Of a DNA stretch of 64,000 bases, positions 20,546 through 29,505 are shown piece by piece. The position numbers and the translations under genes were made by a program. Positions within the stretch are counted from its first letter, which is position 1, and the number at the start of each line of letters is the position of its first letter. The DNA is from Hyalangium ruber (lineage in GTDB: Bacteria > Myxococcota > Myxococcia > Myxococcales > Myxococcaceae). The stretch is taken from positions 62,001 through 126,000 of the forward strand of contig NZ_JAXIVS010000013.1 in the NCBI RefSeq assembly GCF_034259325.1, given 5' to 3'. Below the pieces are notes generated by a model. That model did no database searches and was not told the origin of the DNA. It saw nothing but the letters and a program-made list of their open reading frames with translations.

Positions 20546-22195
20546 ATGCGTCGATCCATCACGCTCGCGCTGTTGCTGTTTTCTTTGCCTGCCCTGGCGC
20601 TCAACGAGGGCCTGGGGGCCGCGCCCATCGAGGTGGAGCGCCGCACGCCGGTCTCCACGGTCGAGGGCTTCCTCGCGGCGGCGCACGCGCGCGATGACGG
20701 TCGTGCGCCGCACTACCTCTACCTCTCGCATCTTCCCGCCGAGCGGCAGGCGGCCGAGGGCGCGCGGCTCGCGCGCAGGTTGATGTTCGTCCTGGACCGG
20801 GCGTTGTGGTTGGACCTCTCGCGCATCTCCTCGCAGCCCGAGGGAGACCCCTCCGACCCGCGCTACGACACCCTGGGGCAGGTGACGCTGAAGCAGGGGA
20901 GCCGCTCCATTCGGCTCCAGCGGGTGGACGCGCCCGAGGGCGCCGTGTGGGTCTTCAGCGAGGACACGGTGCGTGCCATCGACTCGCTCTTCGACGCGCA
21001 CGGCTCGCCCCTGCTGGAGGTATTGCCTCCGTTCCTCTTCGCCCGTCCGTTCTGGGTGTTGGAGTTGTGGCAGTGGATCGGGCTGGCCCTGGCCCTGGGG
21101 ATCGGTGCGCTGGCCGCGCGCTCCCTGGAGAGGCTCGCGCTGCGCATGGGAGGGCGCGCCACGGAGCTGACGAAGCTGGGCTGGGATGATCAGCTCGTGG
21201 CGGCGGGGCGGGGGCCGTTGCGCTACCTGGTCTTCGTGCTGCTGGTGGCCGCGGGTGGCCGGTTGTTGCTGCTGCCTCCTCCGGCCCAGCACGCGGTGGA
21301 CGTGGGGGCGCGCTCGGTGGTGATCACCACGCTGGCATGGTTCCTCCTGCGCTTCGTGAGGCTGGCCGCGCACTTCGTGGAGCAGAAGGTGGCCAGCGCG
21401 GCGAGCGGCGAGGAGGTGGGCCGGGCCCGGGGGATCCGCACCCAGCTGGCGGTGCTCCGGCGCGTCACGGAGGTCGCGGTGGTGCTGGTGGCCGCCTCGC
21501 TGCTGCTGCTCCAGTTCGAGGTGGTGCGCAACGTGGGCGTGTCGCTGCTGGCGTCGGCGGGGATCGCGGGCCTGGTCATCGGCCTGGCGGCGCAGAAGTC
21601 CATCTCCACGCTGCTGGCGGGCATCCAGCTGTCCATCACCCAGCCGGTGCGCATCGGCGACACGGTGATCGTCGAGAACGAGTGGGGGTGGATCGAGGAG
21701 ATCACCCTGACCTATGTGGTGGTGAAGGTGTGGGACTTGCGGCGGCTGGTGGTGCCGATGAGCCACTTCCTGGACAAGCCCTTCCAGAACTGGAGCAAGG
21801 TGTCGCCGGAGATCCTGGGCACGGCGGAGCTGTACGTGGACTTCCGCACGGACGTGGCCGCGGTGCGCGCCGAGCTCAAGCGCATCCTGGAGCAGGAGGC
21901 CCAGGGGCTCTGGGATGGCAAGGTCCAGGGGCTCCAGGTGACGGGCTGCACCGAGCGCACGCTGTTGCTTCGTGCGCTGGTGAGCGCCCCGGATGCGGGC
22001 AAGGCGTTCGACCTGCGGTGCCTGGTGCGTGAGAAGCTCATCGCCTGGCTGCAGCGCCAGCCGCATGGGCTGCCGATGATGCGCGCCGAGGCGAGCCACA
22101 CCCTGCCCGGAGAGCCCTCGCTGCTGCTGGGAGTGCCCGCGACGGCGGGCGGCCCGCCGGGTGCCAACGTCCTGGTCACCCGGCCCCGGGAGTGA
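20546..22195 (+). CDS. Mechanosensitive ion channel (MscS family) with N-terminal periplasmic domain
   Basis: 549 residues from the ATG at 20546. A signal peptide (ITLALLLFSLPALA) leads to a periplasmic domain of ~150 residues. About five membrane segments follow, ending in the MscS pore helix GIAGLVIGLAAQKSISTLLA. The beta domain (VRIGDTVIVENEWGWIEEI) and the FQNWSK stretch are typical. It opens on membrane tension to release solutes in hypo-osmotic shock; the extended N-terminus resembles MscM/YbdG-like members. It ends 3 bases from the convergent dehydrogenase gene. A possible operator precedes it. Confidence 0.9.
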   Translation: MRRSITLALLLFSLPALALNEGLGAAPIEVERRTPVSTVEGFLAAAHARDDGRAPHYLYLSHLPAERQAAEGARLARRLMFVLDRALWLDLSRISSQPEGDPSDPRYDTLGQVTLKQGSRSIRLQRVDAPEGAVWVFSEDTVRAIDSLFDAHGSPLLEVLPPFLFARPFWVLELWQWIGLALALGIGALAARSLERLALRMGGRATELTKLGWDDQLVAAGRGPLRYLVFVLLVAAGGRLLLLPPPAQHAVDVGARSVVITTLAWFLLRFVRLAAHFVEQKVASAASGEEVGRARGIRTQLAVLRRVTEVAVVLVAASLLLLQFEVVRNVGVSLLASAGIAGLVIGLAAQKSISTLLAGIQLSITQPVRIGDTVIVENEWGWIEEITLTYVVVKVWDLRRLVVPMSHFLDKPFQNWSKVSPEILGTAELYVDFRTDVAAVRAELKRILEQEAQGLWDGKVQGLQVTGCTERTLLLRALVSAPDAGKAFDLRCLVREKLIAWLQRQPHGLPMMRAEASHTLPGEPSLLLGVPATAGGPPGANVLVTRPRE

Positions 22196-22198
22196 AGC

Positions 22199-23686
22199 TC
22201 AGCCGATGATCATGTCCTCGCGCTCGAGCCGGCCGGTGGAGAAGCGGCGCAGGTTGAAGCGTTGGAAGAGCTCGTCCGGCTCTCCCGTGGTCATCCACTG
22301 GGCCATTCGCTCGGCGACCGCGGGGGCCATCATGAAGCCGTGGCCCACGAAGCCGGACATCTGCAGCAGGTTGTCCACGCCCGGGGTGCGGCCGAGCACG
22401 GGGTTGTTGTCCGGTGTCACGTCGTAGCAGCCGGCCCACTGGCGCAGCACCTTCACATGGCCGACCTTGGGCAGTTGCTCCATGAGGGCCTGGGAGAAGC
22501 GGGCCACGAAGCGCAGGGTGGAGCCCATGTTGAGGCCGGGGGGCTCCTTTGGATCGCCCATGCCGCCGACGATCTCTCCGCGCATGGACTGGCTGAAGTA
22601 CAGGCCCGAGTCGAGCACGGACACCAGCGGCCCCAGAAACGGCTTGAGGGGCTCGGTGCTGAGGATCTCGTGGCGGTGCGGCTCGTTGGGCAGCTTCACG
22701 CCCGCGAGCTGGGCGATCTCGGGGCTCCAGGCGCCCGAGGCGAGCACCACCGTGTCACAGGCGATGTCCCCGCGGTCCGTCTTCACCTTGCGCACCTGGC
22801 CGGCGGAGATGTCGAAGCCGGTGACGTTCGTGAAGGTCTCGACCTTGATGCCCTTCTTGATGCAGTGCTGGGCGTAACCCCAGAGGAAGGGCCAGGGGAA
22901 GATGACGCCGTCCTCTGGGTTGAACGAGGCGGTGACCACGCCCTTGAGCGTCAGGCCCGGGACGATGTCGCGCGCGGCGTCGGGGGTGATGATGCGGGTG
23001 GGCACGCCGTGCTTGTTGTGGAGCGCGGCGTTCTTCTCCAGGCGCTTGGCGACGCCCTCGGTCTTGGCGAGGAAGAGGTAGCCGCCCTGGCGCAGCCACA
23101 CGTTGATGCCGAGATCCCGGGCGAACTGCTTCATCAGATCGATGGAGCGCCGGGCCAGCTCGATGTTGGCGGAGGTGCCCCACTGCATGCGCACGCCGCC
23201 GCCGTTGCGACCGGAGGCGCCCGCGCACAGGTAGCCGCGCTCCAGCACCACCACGTCCGTTTCGCCGCGCAGGCTGAGGTTGTAGGCGAGCGCCAGCCCC
23301 ATCACGCCGCCGCCGATGATGACGACCTTGGCCTTCTGGGGCAGCGGCGCCGTCGGGCGCAGCGCGGGAGGGAAGTTGCCCAGCTCCTCGGGGACGCCGC
23401 CCACGGGCGCTCGGGACTCGTCCACGGGCGAGCTGGCGAAGAGGGACAGCTCGGTGGGGAAGAGCGGAGGGCGGGGCGTGAAGGGCAGGATGCCCTGGGG
23501 CTTGAGCGGCCCTTCCTTGGCGAGCAGCGCCGCCACGGCGGCCTGGCAGCTCTTGCCCTGGCAGATGCCGGTGCCGAAGCCGGTGAAGCGCTTGACCGAC
23601 TCCATGTCGCAGTAGCCCTTGGAGATCGCGTGCCGGACATCGTCGGCGGTGACGTCCTCACAGGGGCAGATCAGCGCCTTGCTCAT
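22199..23686 (-). CDS. BFD-domain FAD-dependent oxidoreductase (sarcosine oxidase/opine oxidase beta-like)
   Basis: 495 residues from the ATG at 23686. The first ~55 residues are a BFD-like [2Fe-2S] domain with CPCEDVT and later GICQGKSC (four Cys). After a Pro-rich linker, a DAO-type FAD domain starts at VVIIGGGVMGLALAYNLSLR, with GGYLFLA, the WAGCYDVTPDNNPVLG region and GFVGHGFMMAPA. This matches the beta subunits of amine/imino-acid dehydrogenases (HcnC, OoxB, D-hydroxyproline dehydrogenase). The start overlaps the TGA of the alpha-subunit gene (ATGA, 23683-23686), so the two are a coupled pair. The Fe-S domain being fused here rather than encoded separately is notable. The substrate is probably a small N-substituted amino acid. 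Confidence 0.82.
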   Translation of the reverse strand: MSKALICPCEDVTADDVRHAISKGYCDMESVKRFTGFGTGICQGKSCQAAVAALLAKEGPLKPQGILPFTPRPPLFPTELSLFASSPVDESRAPVGGVPEELGNFPPALRPTAPLPQKAKVVIIGGGVMGLALAYNLSLRGETDVVVLERGYLCAGASGRNGGGVRMQWGTSANIELARRSIDLMKQFARDLGINVWLRQGGYLFLAKTEGVAKRLEKNAALHNKHGVPTRIITPDAARDIVPGLTLKGVVTASFNPEDGVIFPWPFLWGYAQHCIKKGIKVETFTNVTGFDISAGQVRKVKTDRGDIACDTVVLASGAWSPEIAQLAGVKLPNEPHRHEILSTEPLKPFLGPLVSVLDSGLYFSQSMRGEIVGGMGDPKEPPGLNMGSTLRFVARFSQALMEQLPKVGHVKVLRQWAGCYDVTPDNNPVLGRTPGVDNLLQMSGFVGHGFMMAPAVAERMAQWMTTGEPDELFQRFNLRRFSTGRLEREDMIIG

Positions 23687-25029
23687 GACAGGCCTCCGAT
23701 GAGTGCCTCGGCCGCGCGGGCTCCGGCGGTGGCTGCCGCCTTCGCGTTGCCGCCGCCGGTGATGTCGCCAGCGACGAAGAGATCCGGAGCGGCGGTGCTC
23801 CCGTCGGCCTCCGCCTCCACGACGAAGAGGCCGCGCTCCTCGTCGAAGCGCACGGCGGCGCCACCCTGGCGGGCCAGCTCGAAGCTGGGACTGGTGGGCG
23901 TGGAGATGATCACCGCGTCGCAATCCACCTTCTGGCGCTTTCCGTTCTCGCGCTTGAAGCTGAAGGCGCCCACCTTCTTGAGGCCGTGGGCCTTGGGCTC
24001 GCTGCCGACGGAGGCCTTGGCGTGTACACCGGTGGGCACGGGGCCGCGGAGATCCACCACCGCCTGGACCTTCGTGCCATGGGCTTCCAGGAGCTGGGCC
24101 AGGGCGTAGAGCTCCGCGCCCCAGCCCACCAGCGCCGCCGTTTCCGGAGCGACGCCGTGCTCGCGCAGCAGCAGGCTGGCGGCGCGGCCCGCGTAGACGC
24201 CGGGCAGGTCGTTGTTCTCGAAGGGGATGAGGGCCGGGTGGCCGCCGGGCGTGAGCAGGAAGCGGTCGGCGTAGACCTTGAGGAGCCGTAGGCCCTCGGG
24301 CTCCGTGGCCCCGACGGCGAGGAAGCGCCCGCCCTCGTCGTCATAGAGGCCGAGCACGGCGGCGCGGGTGATGATGCTGCCCTTGGGGAACGCGGCCGCG
24401 TCGATCACGGCGGGATCGTCTGGTTGGGGAGCGCCCCGGGTCAGCCGGCCGCCCACGCGCTCATCGCGCTCGAAGAGGAGGAAGGGGACGCCGCGATCGG
24501 CCAGGACCCGGGCAGCCGCGAGCCCCGCGGCGCCACCGCCGACCACCGCGACGCGGGTGTTCACGTTGCGGGCGGGGAGGCGGGGAGGGGCCTCATTCTC
24601 GGGGAGGAGGCCGAGTCCGGCGAGCTGCCGGGCGACCTTGGCCATGACCTGCTCGGCGACGGGGACGCCGGCGAACATCTCGTGGTGGTCGAGGCCTCGA
24701 GGGAAGAACCAGTCGATGGTGCCGAAGACGTCGATCTTGGCGGAGGGGAAGGCGTTCTGGCGCTCCAGGCGCATGCCGGAGCGCGCGGGGACGCGGCAGG
24801 TATAGACGTTGGGCATGCCGTCCACGCGCATGAGGCAGTGGGAGCATGCGGCGGCGAAGCAGTAGGCGCCGCGGGGGCGGTGGTACTTGATGGAGCGGGC
24901 GAAGACGGCCTCGCCGGCGGCGAGGAGGGAGCACGCCACCGGCTCGCCTTCGACGGCGGGAACGGCTTCGCCGTCGAGGTCCACGGTGATGGCCCTACCA
25001 CGGGGGGAGGCATCAGGGAGGCGTCGCAT
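23683..25029 (-). CDS. Fused 2Fe-2S/FAD-NAD oxidoreductase (sarcosine oxidase/HcnA-B alpha-like)
   Basis: 448 residues from the ATG at 25029. The N-terminal ~100 residues are a Fer2_4-type domain: YHRPRGAYCFAAACSHCLMR gives three Cys, with a fourth in YTCRVP. A pyridine nucleotide-disulfide oxidoreductase domain follows, VAVVGGGAAGLAAARVLAD near residue 160, ending with LFVAGDITGG. This combines HcnA-like and HcnB-like parts in one chain and pairs with the downstream beta subunit by a 4-base overlap. Together they would form a membrane-linked amine or imino-acid dehydrogenase feeding electrons to the quinone pool. A true hydrogen cyanide synthase is possible but not supported over other members. 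Confidence 0.8.
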   Translation of the reverse strand: MRRLPDASPRGRAITVDLDGEAVPAVEGEPVACSLLAAGEAVFARSIKYHRPRGAYCFAAACSHCLMRVDGMPNVYTCRVPARSGMRLERQNAFPSAKIDVFGTIDWFFPRGLDHHEMFAGVPVAEQVMAKVARQLAGLGLLPENEAPPRLPARNVNTRVAVVGGGAAGLAAARVLADRGVPFLLFERDERVGGRLTRGAPQPDDPAVIDAAAFPKGSIITRAAVLGLYDDEGGRFLAVGATEPEGLRLLKVYADRFLLTPGGHPALIPFENNDLPGVYAGRAASLLLREHGVAPETAALVGWGAELYALAQLLEAHGTKVQAVVDLRGPVPTGVHAKASVGSEPKAHGLKKVGAFSFKRENGKRQKVDCDAVIISTPTSPSFELARQGGAAVRFDEERGLFVVEAEADGSTAAPDLFVAGDITGGGNAKAAATAGARAAEALIGGLS

Positions 25030-25210
25030 GGGTGCGCGCAAAATCGCCTACCGGCCGGGGGCAGTCAAAGGGCGCGAAGAAGAGTACCCACCGACGAACA
25101 CCAGCCAGGGTGATGGCGGCCATACGGCGGCTTCGGTGGGCGATGGCACGGCGCGTCAGCGCTGGTGTACCAACGATCTCACTCGGCTGCCCCTGCGCTG
25201 AAAACACGAA

Positions 25211-25241
25211 GGGGGCCGACCCGGGACTCGGGCCGACCCCC
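25211..25241 (-). terminator. GC-rich hairpin terminator after the bactofilin-like gene
   Basis: GGGGGCCGACCC and GGGCCGACCCCC pair as a 12-bp stem with two mismatches and a short loop. It lies 21 bases downstream of the stop of the minus-strand bactofilin-like gene and upstream of the amine dehydrogenase operon, so it probably separates the two transcripts. No T-run. Confidence 0.5.
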
Positions 25242-25261
25242 ATGAGATGAGGCGCGGTGCC

Positions 25262-26737
25262 TCAGACGCCCAGGGGGGACGAGGTCGACAGCGGCTCCGG
25301 GATGCCCTTGGGCCGGTTGCCGAACCGGGTGCGGATGGCCGCCCCGAAGCCCACCATCGTGGCCGCCATCATCACCAGCGCACCCAGCACCGGGATGGAG
25401 CCCACGCCCAACAGCACCAGCAACCCCAGCGCCAGCACCACCGCCTGCGTCTTCTTCCCACGAAGCACGGGCACCTTGAGGCCGATCTCACTGGCCGTCG
25501 CCGCCAGGCCCAGCGCCATCAACAGCATGGCCACCAGCAACAGCGCGGCCGCCACCGGGATGCCCACCAAGGTGATCGTCAGCACCACGGAGATCGGCAC
25601 CAACGCGACCATCCCCAGCAGGCCCGTCAGCCCGCTCTTGACCGGCTGGCGCTTGATCTCCGCCGACAGCTCCTTCATCCGCGTTGGGAAGAAGAGCTGC
25701 CCCAGGAACCCCAGCCCGAACAGCGCCGCGAACTTGAGGAGGAAGCCCGGGAAGCCGCCGCCCGAGTCGCTCCCGTGGTCCTCATCCTCCTCTCTCGCCT
25801 TGTTCCGGAACTCCTTCTTGAGGCTGTCCTTCACCTCTCCGGCCACCAGGGTGCCGATGTTCCCGCCGCCGAAGGACTCGGTGCTGCCCTCCACATGGGC
25901 GCCGTCCTCGCGCATGACCGTGCCGCCGATGGACGAGACATCTCCCTGCACGCTCGCGCCCTCGTGCAGGACGACGTTGCCGCCGAACGCGTGCGCGTCT
26001 CCCTCCACCACGCCGTAGATGTCCAGGTTGCCACCGAAGGCCACCGCGTCCTCTTCCACGTGGCCCTTCACCACCAGGTGGCCGCCGTAGACGACGGCGT
26101 TGTCCACGCTGTCGCCCTCCTTCACCTCCAGCGAGTGGCCACGCGCCACCACATCCCGCTCACCCTTGCTCCGACGCTGCGCCTTGCGCACCTCCTTGCG
26201 CACGCGCTCCTGGATCTCGCGCGGATCGAGGTCGTCCGCCGAGATCTGCGCCGGTGCCGAAGGCATCGGGGGCATGGCCGGCATCGGAGGCATGGCCGGC
26301 ATCTCTGGCAGGTCCGGCATCTCCGGCAGCGAAGGCATGGACAGGGTCGGGGAAGCACTCGCCCCGGAAGGAGGCGCGCTCGCCGCCTTCTCCGCCGACT
26401 CCTTCTCCGCCGCCGTCATGGGCCGCAGCGTGAAGATGGAGCCGTCCTGGTCCATGCGCAGCGAATAGGTGCGCGCGATGGTGCGCAGGGCCTGCGCGGC
26501 GGTGACTCCCTTGAGGTGTACCTCGACGGAGGTGTCCAGCTCGCCGGTAGCCACCACGTTGAGGCCGCCGTCCTCGGCGATGCGCTTGAGCGCATCCTTG
26601 AGCGTGCCCCGGAAGCTCACGTCGATGGTCTTCGCGGCCGGGGCCTCGGCGGGTGCCTCGGCGGGCTTCTCCTGCGAGAGCGCGACCGGAGCGCCGAGCA
26701 GCAGGGTGGGAAGGAGGATTCGGGCGGCGATCTTCAT
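25262..26737 (-). CDS. Exported STN-domain/bactofilin-like membrane protein of a sigma-factor operon
   Basis: 491 residues. Signal peptide (RILLPTLLLGAPVALSQ), then an STN (secretin/TonB short N-terminal)-like domain at ~38-110 (DALKRIAEDGGLNVV). A Met/Pro-rich linker, a polymer-forming (bactofilin-like) beta repeat at ~210-300 (AVAFGGNLDIYG, HAFGGNVVLHEG, VSSIGGTV), then about four membrane helices at ~320-460. Third gene of an operon after an ECF sigma factor and its anti-sigma factor, with a 7-base gap. It is probably an envelope-stress effector or sensor. The STN domain usually belongs to secretins and TonB receptors; its union with bactofilin repeats is uncommon. Confidence 0.8.
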   Translation of the reverse strand: MKIAARILLPTLLLGAPVALSQEKPAEAPAEAPAAKTIDVSFRGTLKDALKRIAEDGGLNVVATGELDTSVEVHLKGVTAAQALRTIARTYSLRMDQDGSIFTLRPMTAAEKESAEKAASAPPSGASASPTLSMPSLPEMPDLPEMPAMPPMPAMPPMPSAPAQISADDLDPREIQERVRKEVRKAQRRSKGERDVVARGHSLEVKEGDSVDNAVVYGGHLVVKGHVEEDAVAFGGNLDIYGVVEGDAHAFGGNVVLHEGASVQGDVSSIGGTVMREDGAHVEGSTESFGGGNIGTLVAGEVKDSLKKEFRNKAREEDEDHGSDSGGGFPGFLLKFAALFGLGFLGQLFFPTRMKELSAEIKRQPVKSGLTGLLGMVALVPISVVLTITLVGIPVAAALLLVAMLLMALGLAATASEIGLKVPVLRGKKTQAVVLALGLLVLLGVGSIPVLGALVMMAATMVGFGAAIRTRFGNRPKGIPEPLSTSSPLGV

Positions 26738-26744
26738 GGGAGAC

Positions 26745-27248
26745 TCACGCTTCGGAGAGGTTGGGGCCGTTGCCGGCGAGCCGCTTGAGGCCGAACAGGG
26801 ATGCGAGGAGCAGGAAGACGAGGAGTGCGGTGACGGGCCCGGCCGCGGTGTGCCACAGCGCGTTGGCGCCGCTGGCGAGCCCCTGGAAGAGCGCCTTGCT
26901 ATCCATCACCCACGACGCCAGCGCCGTTCCCAGCCGGGACAGCGCCGTGTCGTTGCTGATCAGCAGCGCCAGCCCCACGCCCAGGGAGGCCACCAGGATG
27001 GTCAGCCCGGACCACAGCTCGCGCCGCAGGGGAGGGGGCTCGGTGGCCACCCGCGCCATCACGCTGGCCACCAGCGTGGGCGGCGGAAGCGGATCGGCCA
27101 GCCGGTACAGATCCTTCTCCAGCTGGCGGTGCTCCTCCAGCATGGCGCTGCACAGCGGGCAGCTGGCGGCGTGCTCGAGCGCGGGGCCCGTGCCTTCCTC
27201 CAGCTCGGTGAAAAGCACTTCGAGATCAGGACACTCGGTGGGAGTCAT
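26745..27248 (-). CDS. Anti-sigma factor with zinc-finger motif and membrane segments
   Basis: 167 residues from the ATG at 27248. Residues 20-35 hold the H-x3-C-x2-C zinc-binding motif (HAASCPLC) of ZAS-type anti-sigma factors. Two hydrophobic segments follow (LTILVASLGVGLALLI and ALLVFLLLASLFGL), placing the N-terminus in the cytoplasm. The start overlaps the stop of the ECF sigma gene (ATGA), the usual arrangement. It would hold the sigma factor at the membrane until an envelope signal releases it. Confidence 0.85.
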   Translation of the reverse strand: MTPTECPDLEVLFTELEEGTGPALEHAASCPLCSAMLEEHRQLEKDLYRLADPLPPPTLVASVMARVATEPPPLRRELWSGLTILVASLGVGLALLISNDTALSRLGTALASWVMDSKALFQGLASGANALWHTAAGPVTALLVFLLLASLFGLKRLAGNGPNLSEA

Positions 27249-27868
27249 GTGGGCTCCTCCGTGGACATCTTCTTGCGGAGCTTTTCCCGCGCCCGGAACA
27301 GACGCGCCATGATGGTACCCGGCGCGCAGCCCAGGAGCTGGGCGATCTCCTTCGTGGTGCGCTTCTGGACGTAGTAGAGCGCCAGCACCTCCCGGTCCTC
27401 CACGGACAGGGTGGCCATCGCTTCCTCGAGCGACTGGCGCTCCTGGCGCGCGATGGCGCCTTCCTCCAGCGAGACCTCGCCGCTGGGGAGCACCTCCTTC
27501 ATGGGCTCCAGCTCCTCGGTGCGCACCTTGGTGCGACGGCGGAGCAGATCCAGGCAGAGGTTGCGGGTGATCGCCATCACCCACAGATCGAACGGCCGCG
27601 CGTCGTCGTAGCGGTGCAGGTTCTGGTAGGCGCGCAGGAAGGCCTCCTGGGACACCTCGGCGGCCTCGGCCTCGCTGTTGAGCAGCCGCAGCGCCAGGCC
27701 GTACACCTGACGCTGGACGCTGCGCACCAGCGCCTCGAACGCCGAAGGGTCTCCCTTGCGGGCGGCCTGGACGTCCGCCTTCCAGGGAAGCGCGGGGGTC
27801 TCCTCAGCCATCAGCGATCCGATGGCCTGGGCGATACCCCCGAAGGGGCTGAGAGCGAGAGCGGTCAC
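27245..27868 (-). CDS. ECF-type RNA polymerase sigma factor
   Basis: 207 residues from a GTG start preceded by GGAAAG at good spacing; an internal ATG at 27811 lacks such a site. Region 2 is visible as FEALVRSVQRQVYGLAL to YDDARPFDLWVMAITRN (recognition of the -10 element), and region 4 as LSVEDREVLALYYVQKRTTK plus EIAQLLGCAPGTIMARLFRA. Sigma-70 of the ECF41-free, RpoE-like type. It heads an operon with its anti-sigma factor and the bactofilin-like protein; ECF factors often drive their own operon. Confidence 0.92.
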   Translation of the reverse strand: MTALALSPFGGIAQAIGSLMAEETPALPWKADVQAARKGDPSAFEALVRSVQRQVYGLALRLLNSEAEAAEVSQEAFLRAYQNLHRYDDARPFDLWVMAITRNLCLDLLRRRTKVRTEELEPMKEVLPSGEVSLEEGAIARQERQSLEEAMATLSVEDREVLALYYVQKRTTKEIAQLLGCAPGTIMARLFRAREKLRKKMSTEEPT

Positions 27869-27928
27869 GCTCTTTCCTACGCGGCATGGGTCCCCTCGAT
27901 TGCGCCCGTGCGCCTTTCTCCCGCGTTT

Positions 27929-29413
27929 CTACTTTTTCTTCCCTGATTTCGCGGGTTTGGCCGCCATCTCCGCCCGAGCCTTGGCTTTGTTCTCCTTCTT
28001 CAGGCGCTGCTGCTCGCGGAAGCCCGGCGCGGGCTCCGGGGCGGCGGGCCGGGCCTTGGCCGGAGCCTCGGAGGGCTCGCGGGGGGCAGGGGCCCGCTCG
28101 GTCCCACGGGAGCGCGCGGCGGGAGCCCGCTCGGCGGGGCCACGGGAGCGCGCGACCGGAGACCGGGCCTCCTCGGCCTTCAGCGCCTCGGTGAGCCGGG
28201 GGCGCTGCGAGGCGCGGATCTCGTCGGCGGTGTCCTCCCGCCAGTTGAAGTGGAACAGGCGCTTGACGACGAGGGTGGCGTAGGCGCCCGGGGGCAGGGT
28301 GAAGGCGACGTTGATCTTCATCTCCCCCCGGTTGATGTCGTCCCGCTGTGGCCGGCCGAGCACCAACTTGTGCGGGAAGGTGAGCACCGGGCGCTCCTCG
28401 TTCTTGAAGTAGAGCATTCCGCGCGGCGACTCCTCGATGAGCAGGTCCTTCAGGGCGAGCTTCTCGCGCCCCAGCACCCACTGCACAGCCTCCTCCACCT
28501 TCGCATCCTTGAAGGTGGAGTCCGGCCCGAGCAACGGGAAGCTGGCCTCGCGCAGCGTGCGCAGCACCTCGGGGCTGGCGTCGCGGTGGAACAGCAGCGT
28601 GCCGGCCTGGTAGCGCATGGGGAAGAGGTGCTCGCGCGGCAGCAGCAGCTGGAGGTAGCGCCGCACCCCCTCGTTCCACAGGTAGCTCTGGTAGGTGAAC
28701 AGCAGCATCGCGCGGTAGTCGGCGTCGATCTGCAGGAAGGCGCGCACCCAGTCGCCGGGGTGGTCTCGCAGGGAGCGGAGGATGCGGTGGTACTTCCGCG
28801 AGCCCTCGAAGGGCACGCGCGCGTCCCAGCGGCCCCAGTTCTCGCGCCAGAACTGCTTCACCTTGGCATCCTCGGTGCGGTCCAGCTCCGAGGGCTTGGC
28901 GAAGTAGTTGCGCAGCGCCGCTTCGAAGTCGCCCCGGATGAGATCCTTGGCGATGAAGCCCTGGCCGTGCTTGAGCGAGCCGAAGCGCTGGCTGTCGAAG
29001 TAGTTCACCACCCCCAGGCGGTTCACCTCGGCGGCGGCTGCGTTGAGCGGGCCCAGCGCGGACTCCTCCAGCGCTCGCACGGTCACGGCGAAGCGGTTGG
29101 AGGTGATGTTCCGAGCGGACAAGGGCTTGTCCGTCCGGCCCAGGTACTTCAGGCGCAGGTCCGCGTCCTGCACGTCCACGTCCGCGGACTCCACGGCGAT
29201 CAACTGCTCGGTGCGGCCCTGCTTGTCCTTCAGGCCGCAGTAGCTGATGGCCCCCGGCTTGAGGCCGAAGGCGTCACGGATGCGGTCCACCGCCTCGAAG
29301 GTGGACAGCTTCTGCTTGTCCATGAGGTAGACGCGGTAACGGCCACTGGGCACTTCATCGAACCGGTAGGACTCCTTGACGGAGAAGTCCTCGGGCTTTT
29401 GCTTGAGTCTCAC
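27929..29413 (-). CDS. truD: tRNA pseudouridine(13) synthase TruD
   Basis: 494 residues. The N-terminal KQKPEDFSVKE and the catalytic GLKDKQGRT (Asp as nucleophile), NYFDSQRFGS and the C-terminal LVVKRLFHFNW are TruD signatures. It modifies U13 in tRNA-Glu. The enzyme core ends near residue 395; the last ~100 residues are a basic, Ala/Pro/Arg-rich tail ending SGKKK, absent from the E. coli enzyme (349 residues). Such tails bind RNA nonspecifically in GC-rich bacteria. It reads toward the sigma gene with a 60-base gap. Confidence 0.92.
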   Translation of the reverse strand: MRLKQKPEDFSVKESYRFDEVPSGRYRVYLMDKQKLSTFEAVDRIRDAFGLKPGAISYCGLKDKQGRTEQLIAVESADVDVQDADLRLKYLGRTDKPLSARNITSNRFAVTVRALEESALGPLNAAAAEVNRLGVVNYFDSQRFGSLKHGQGFIAKDLIRGDFEAALRNYFAKPSELDRTEDAKVKQFWRENWGRWDARVPFEGSRKYHRILRSLRDHPGDWVRAFLQIDADYRAMLLFTYQSYLWNEGVRRYLQLLLPREHLFPMRYQAGTLLFHRDASPEVLRTLREASFPLLGPDSTFKDAKVEEAVQWVLGREKLALKDLLIEESPRGMLYFKNEERPVLTFPHKLVLGRPQRDDINRGEMKINVAFTLPPGAYATLVVKRLFHFNWREDTADEIRASQRPRLTEALKAEEARSPVARSRGPAERAPAARSRGTERAPAPREPSEAPAKARPAAPEPAPGFREQQRLKKENKAKARAEMAAKPAKSGKKK

Positions 29414-29505
29414 GCAGGCTCCCTTAGCAGCGCGGGCGCGCGGAAAGAAGGCGCGAGTGCAGAGCCCCTGACAGCAGTGCCCGGAAGCAAATAACCTCGC
29501 CTTCC

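Noticed and set aside
24424-25113. Plus-strand frame antisense to the amine dehydrogenase alpha subunit
   Set aside because: No motif and no ribosome site; the minus strand carries the Fe-S and FAD motifs.
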